Shown: piece after piece, positions 7,485-7,678 of the stretch
How the letters are laid out: every line of letters begins with the position of its first letter
Position numbering within the stretch: the first letter of the stretch is position 1
Source of the DNA: Acidobacteriota bacterium
GTDB taxonomy: Bacteria > Acidobacteriota > Terriglobia > UBA7540
Length of the DNA: 7,678 nucleotides
Assembly: GCA_021828225.1 (NCBI GenBank)
Contig: JAKASH010000130.1
Location: 1 to 7,678, forward strand
Direction: 5' to 3'
Notes under the pieces: model-generated
The model's database searches: none
The model's input: the letters and a program-made list of their open reading frames with translations, nothing else
Told to the model about the DNA's origin: nothing
Program-made: the position numbers and the translations under genes

Positions 7485-7678
7485 TGTAGTGTCCGTTAAA
7501 TAAGTATACGAATCATTCTTCCCGTTTCTGCTGTCGTCGAGGTTCGGTACAACCCGGTTGAACCGATTCCAGTTTTGCACGGGCGCGCTCAATTTTCCGC
7601 AGGATGTCCTCCAGTCTGGCGGTCCACACGAAGGGGCGCGGATTTTCATTCCAGGCTGCCAGGAACGTTTCGATGGCC
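7485..7678 (-). mobile_element. IS630-type insertion sequence, end portion (runs off right edge)
   Basis: The element is recognised by its transposase C-terminus (7513-7678). The left boundary is approximate, somewhere between 7470 and 7490, where integrase similarity stops. IS630-family elements insert at TA dinucleotides, and several TA steps occur here, including the palindrome TAGTACTA (7476-7483) and TAGTGTCC starting at 7487. The AT-rich stretch GTGTCCGTTAAATAAGTATACG is a plausible terminal inverted repeat, but the matching end is outside the window. Confidence 0.55.
7513..7678 (-). CDS. IS630-family transposase, C-terminal part (5' end beyond right edge)
   Basis: The last 54 codons of a minus-strand frame open to the window edge read AIETFLAAWNENPRPFVWTA, then RLEDILRKIERARAKLE, then a basic tail ending KREE and TGA at 7513-7515. 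The run of W-N-E-N-P-R-P-F-x-W followed by an amphipathic I-L-R-K-I-x-R-A helix is the familiar C-terminus of IS630-type DDE transposases, which cut and paste the element into TA targets. The catalytic DDE residues lie outside the window, so activity cannot be judged; what is visible shows no frameshift or internal stop. It has no start codon in the window because it is truncated by the edge. It lies directly upstream of the integrase remnant in the same orientation, and its insertion probably removed or separated the integrase N-terminus. Confidence 0.85.
   Translation of the reverse strand, partial: AIETFLAAWNENPRPFVWTARLEDILRKIERARAKLESVQPGCTEPRRQQKREE

Noticed and set aside
7443..7649. 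68-codon minus-strand open frame spanning the IS/integrase junction
   Set aside because: It crosses the junction in a frame different from both the transposase C-terminus and the integrase remnant, and matches neither.
7030..7678. Direct repeat of the tRNA-Ser 3' end marking the other attachment site
   Set aside because: I looked for a second copy of the T-arm/acceptor sequence to the right of the tRNA and saw none; it would have to lie outside the window.
1..7678. CRISPR array, toxin-antitoxin pair or defence system
   Set aside because: No regularly spaced repeats, and no recognisable antitoxin, toxin or nuclease motifs, were found on either strand.

Overview
The window appears to be a bacterial chromosome segment with GC in the mid-50s by eye. 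The gene content and the style of the integrase and transposase fragments would fit an Acidobacteriota-like soil or sediment bacterium. That placement is a guess from gene style, not something the sequence proves.

Positions 1 to about 6750 hold a minus-strand operon for storage alpha-glucan and trehalose metabolism. In transcription order it encodes GlgE (maltosyltransferase using maltose-1-phosphate), MalQ (4-alpha-glucanotransferase), GlgB (branching enzyme) and the first 119 residues of TreZ (maltooligosyltrehalose trehalohydrolase), which leaves the window at its left edge. malQ and glgB share one base (TAATG) and glgB and treZ share four (ATGA), so these genes are very likely translationally coupled. 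GlgE lengthens linear glucans, MalQ redistributes chain lengths, GlgB adds branches, and TreZ (with a TreY expected beyond the left edge) releases trehalose from chain ends. The usual suppliers of maltose-1-phosphate (TreS/Mak or GlgM) are not in the window.

Positions 6582-6969 hold no recognisable gene. They contain a plausible sigma-70-type promoter for the operon, three copies of a GCACAT half-site that could form an operator, and a weak promoter for the tRNA on the other strand.

Positions 6970-7059 hold a complete class II tRNA-Ser(UGA) on the plus strand. Just 21 bp beyond it begins the C-terminal remnant of a tyrosine recombinase (minus strand, 7081 to about 7480). It has at least two frame breaks, one of them exactly at the catalytic tyrosine codon. 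The remnant stops where an IS630-type insertion sequence begins. That element's transposase C-terminus (7513-7678, minus) runs off the right edge. The right end therefore looks like a decayed island or prophage boundary at a tRNA gene.

I found no CRISPR array, toxin-antitoxin pair or clearly new system. The most useful leads are the tRNA/integrase/IS junction and the glgE-led operon.
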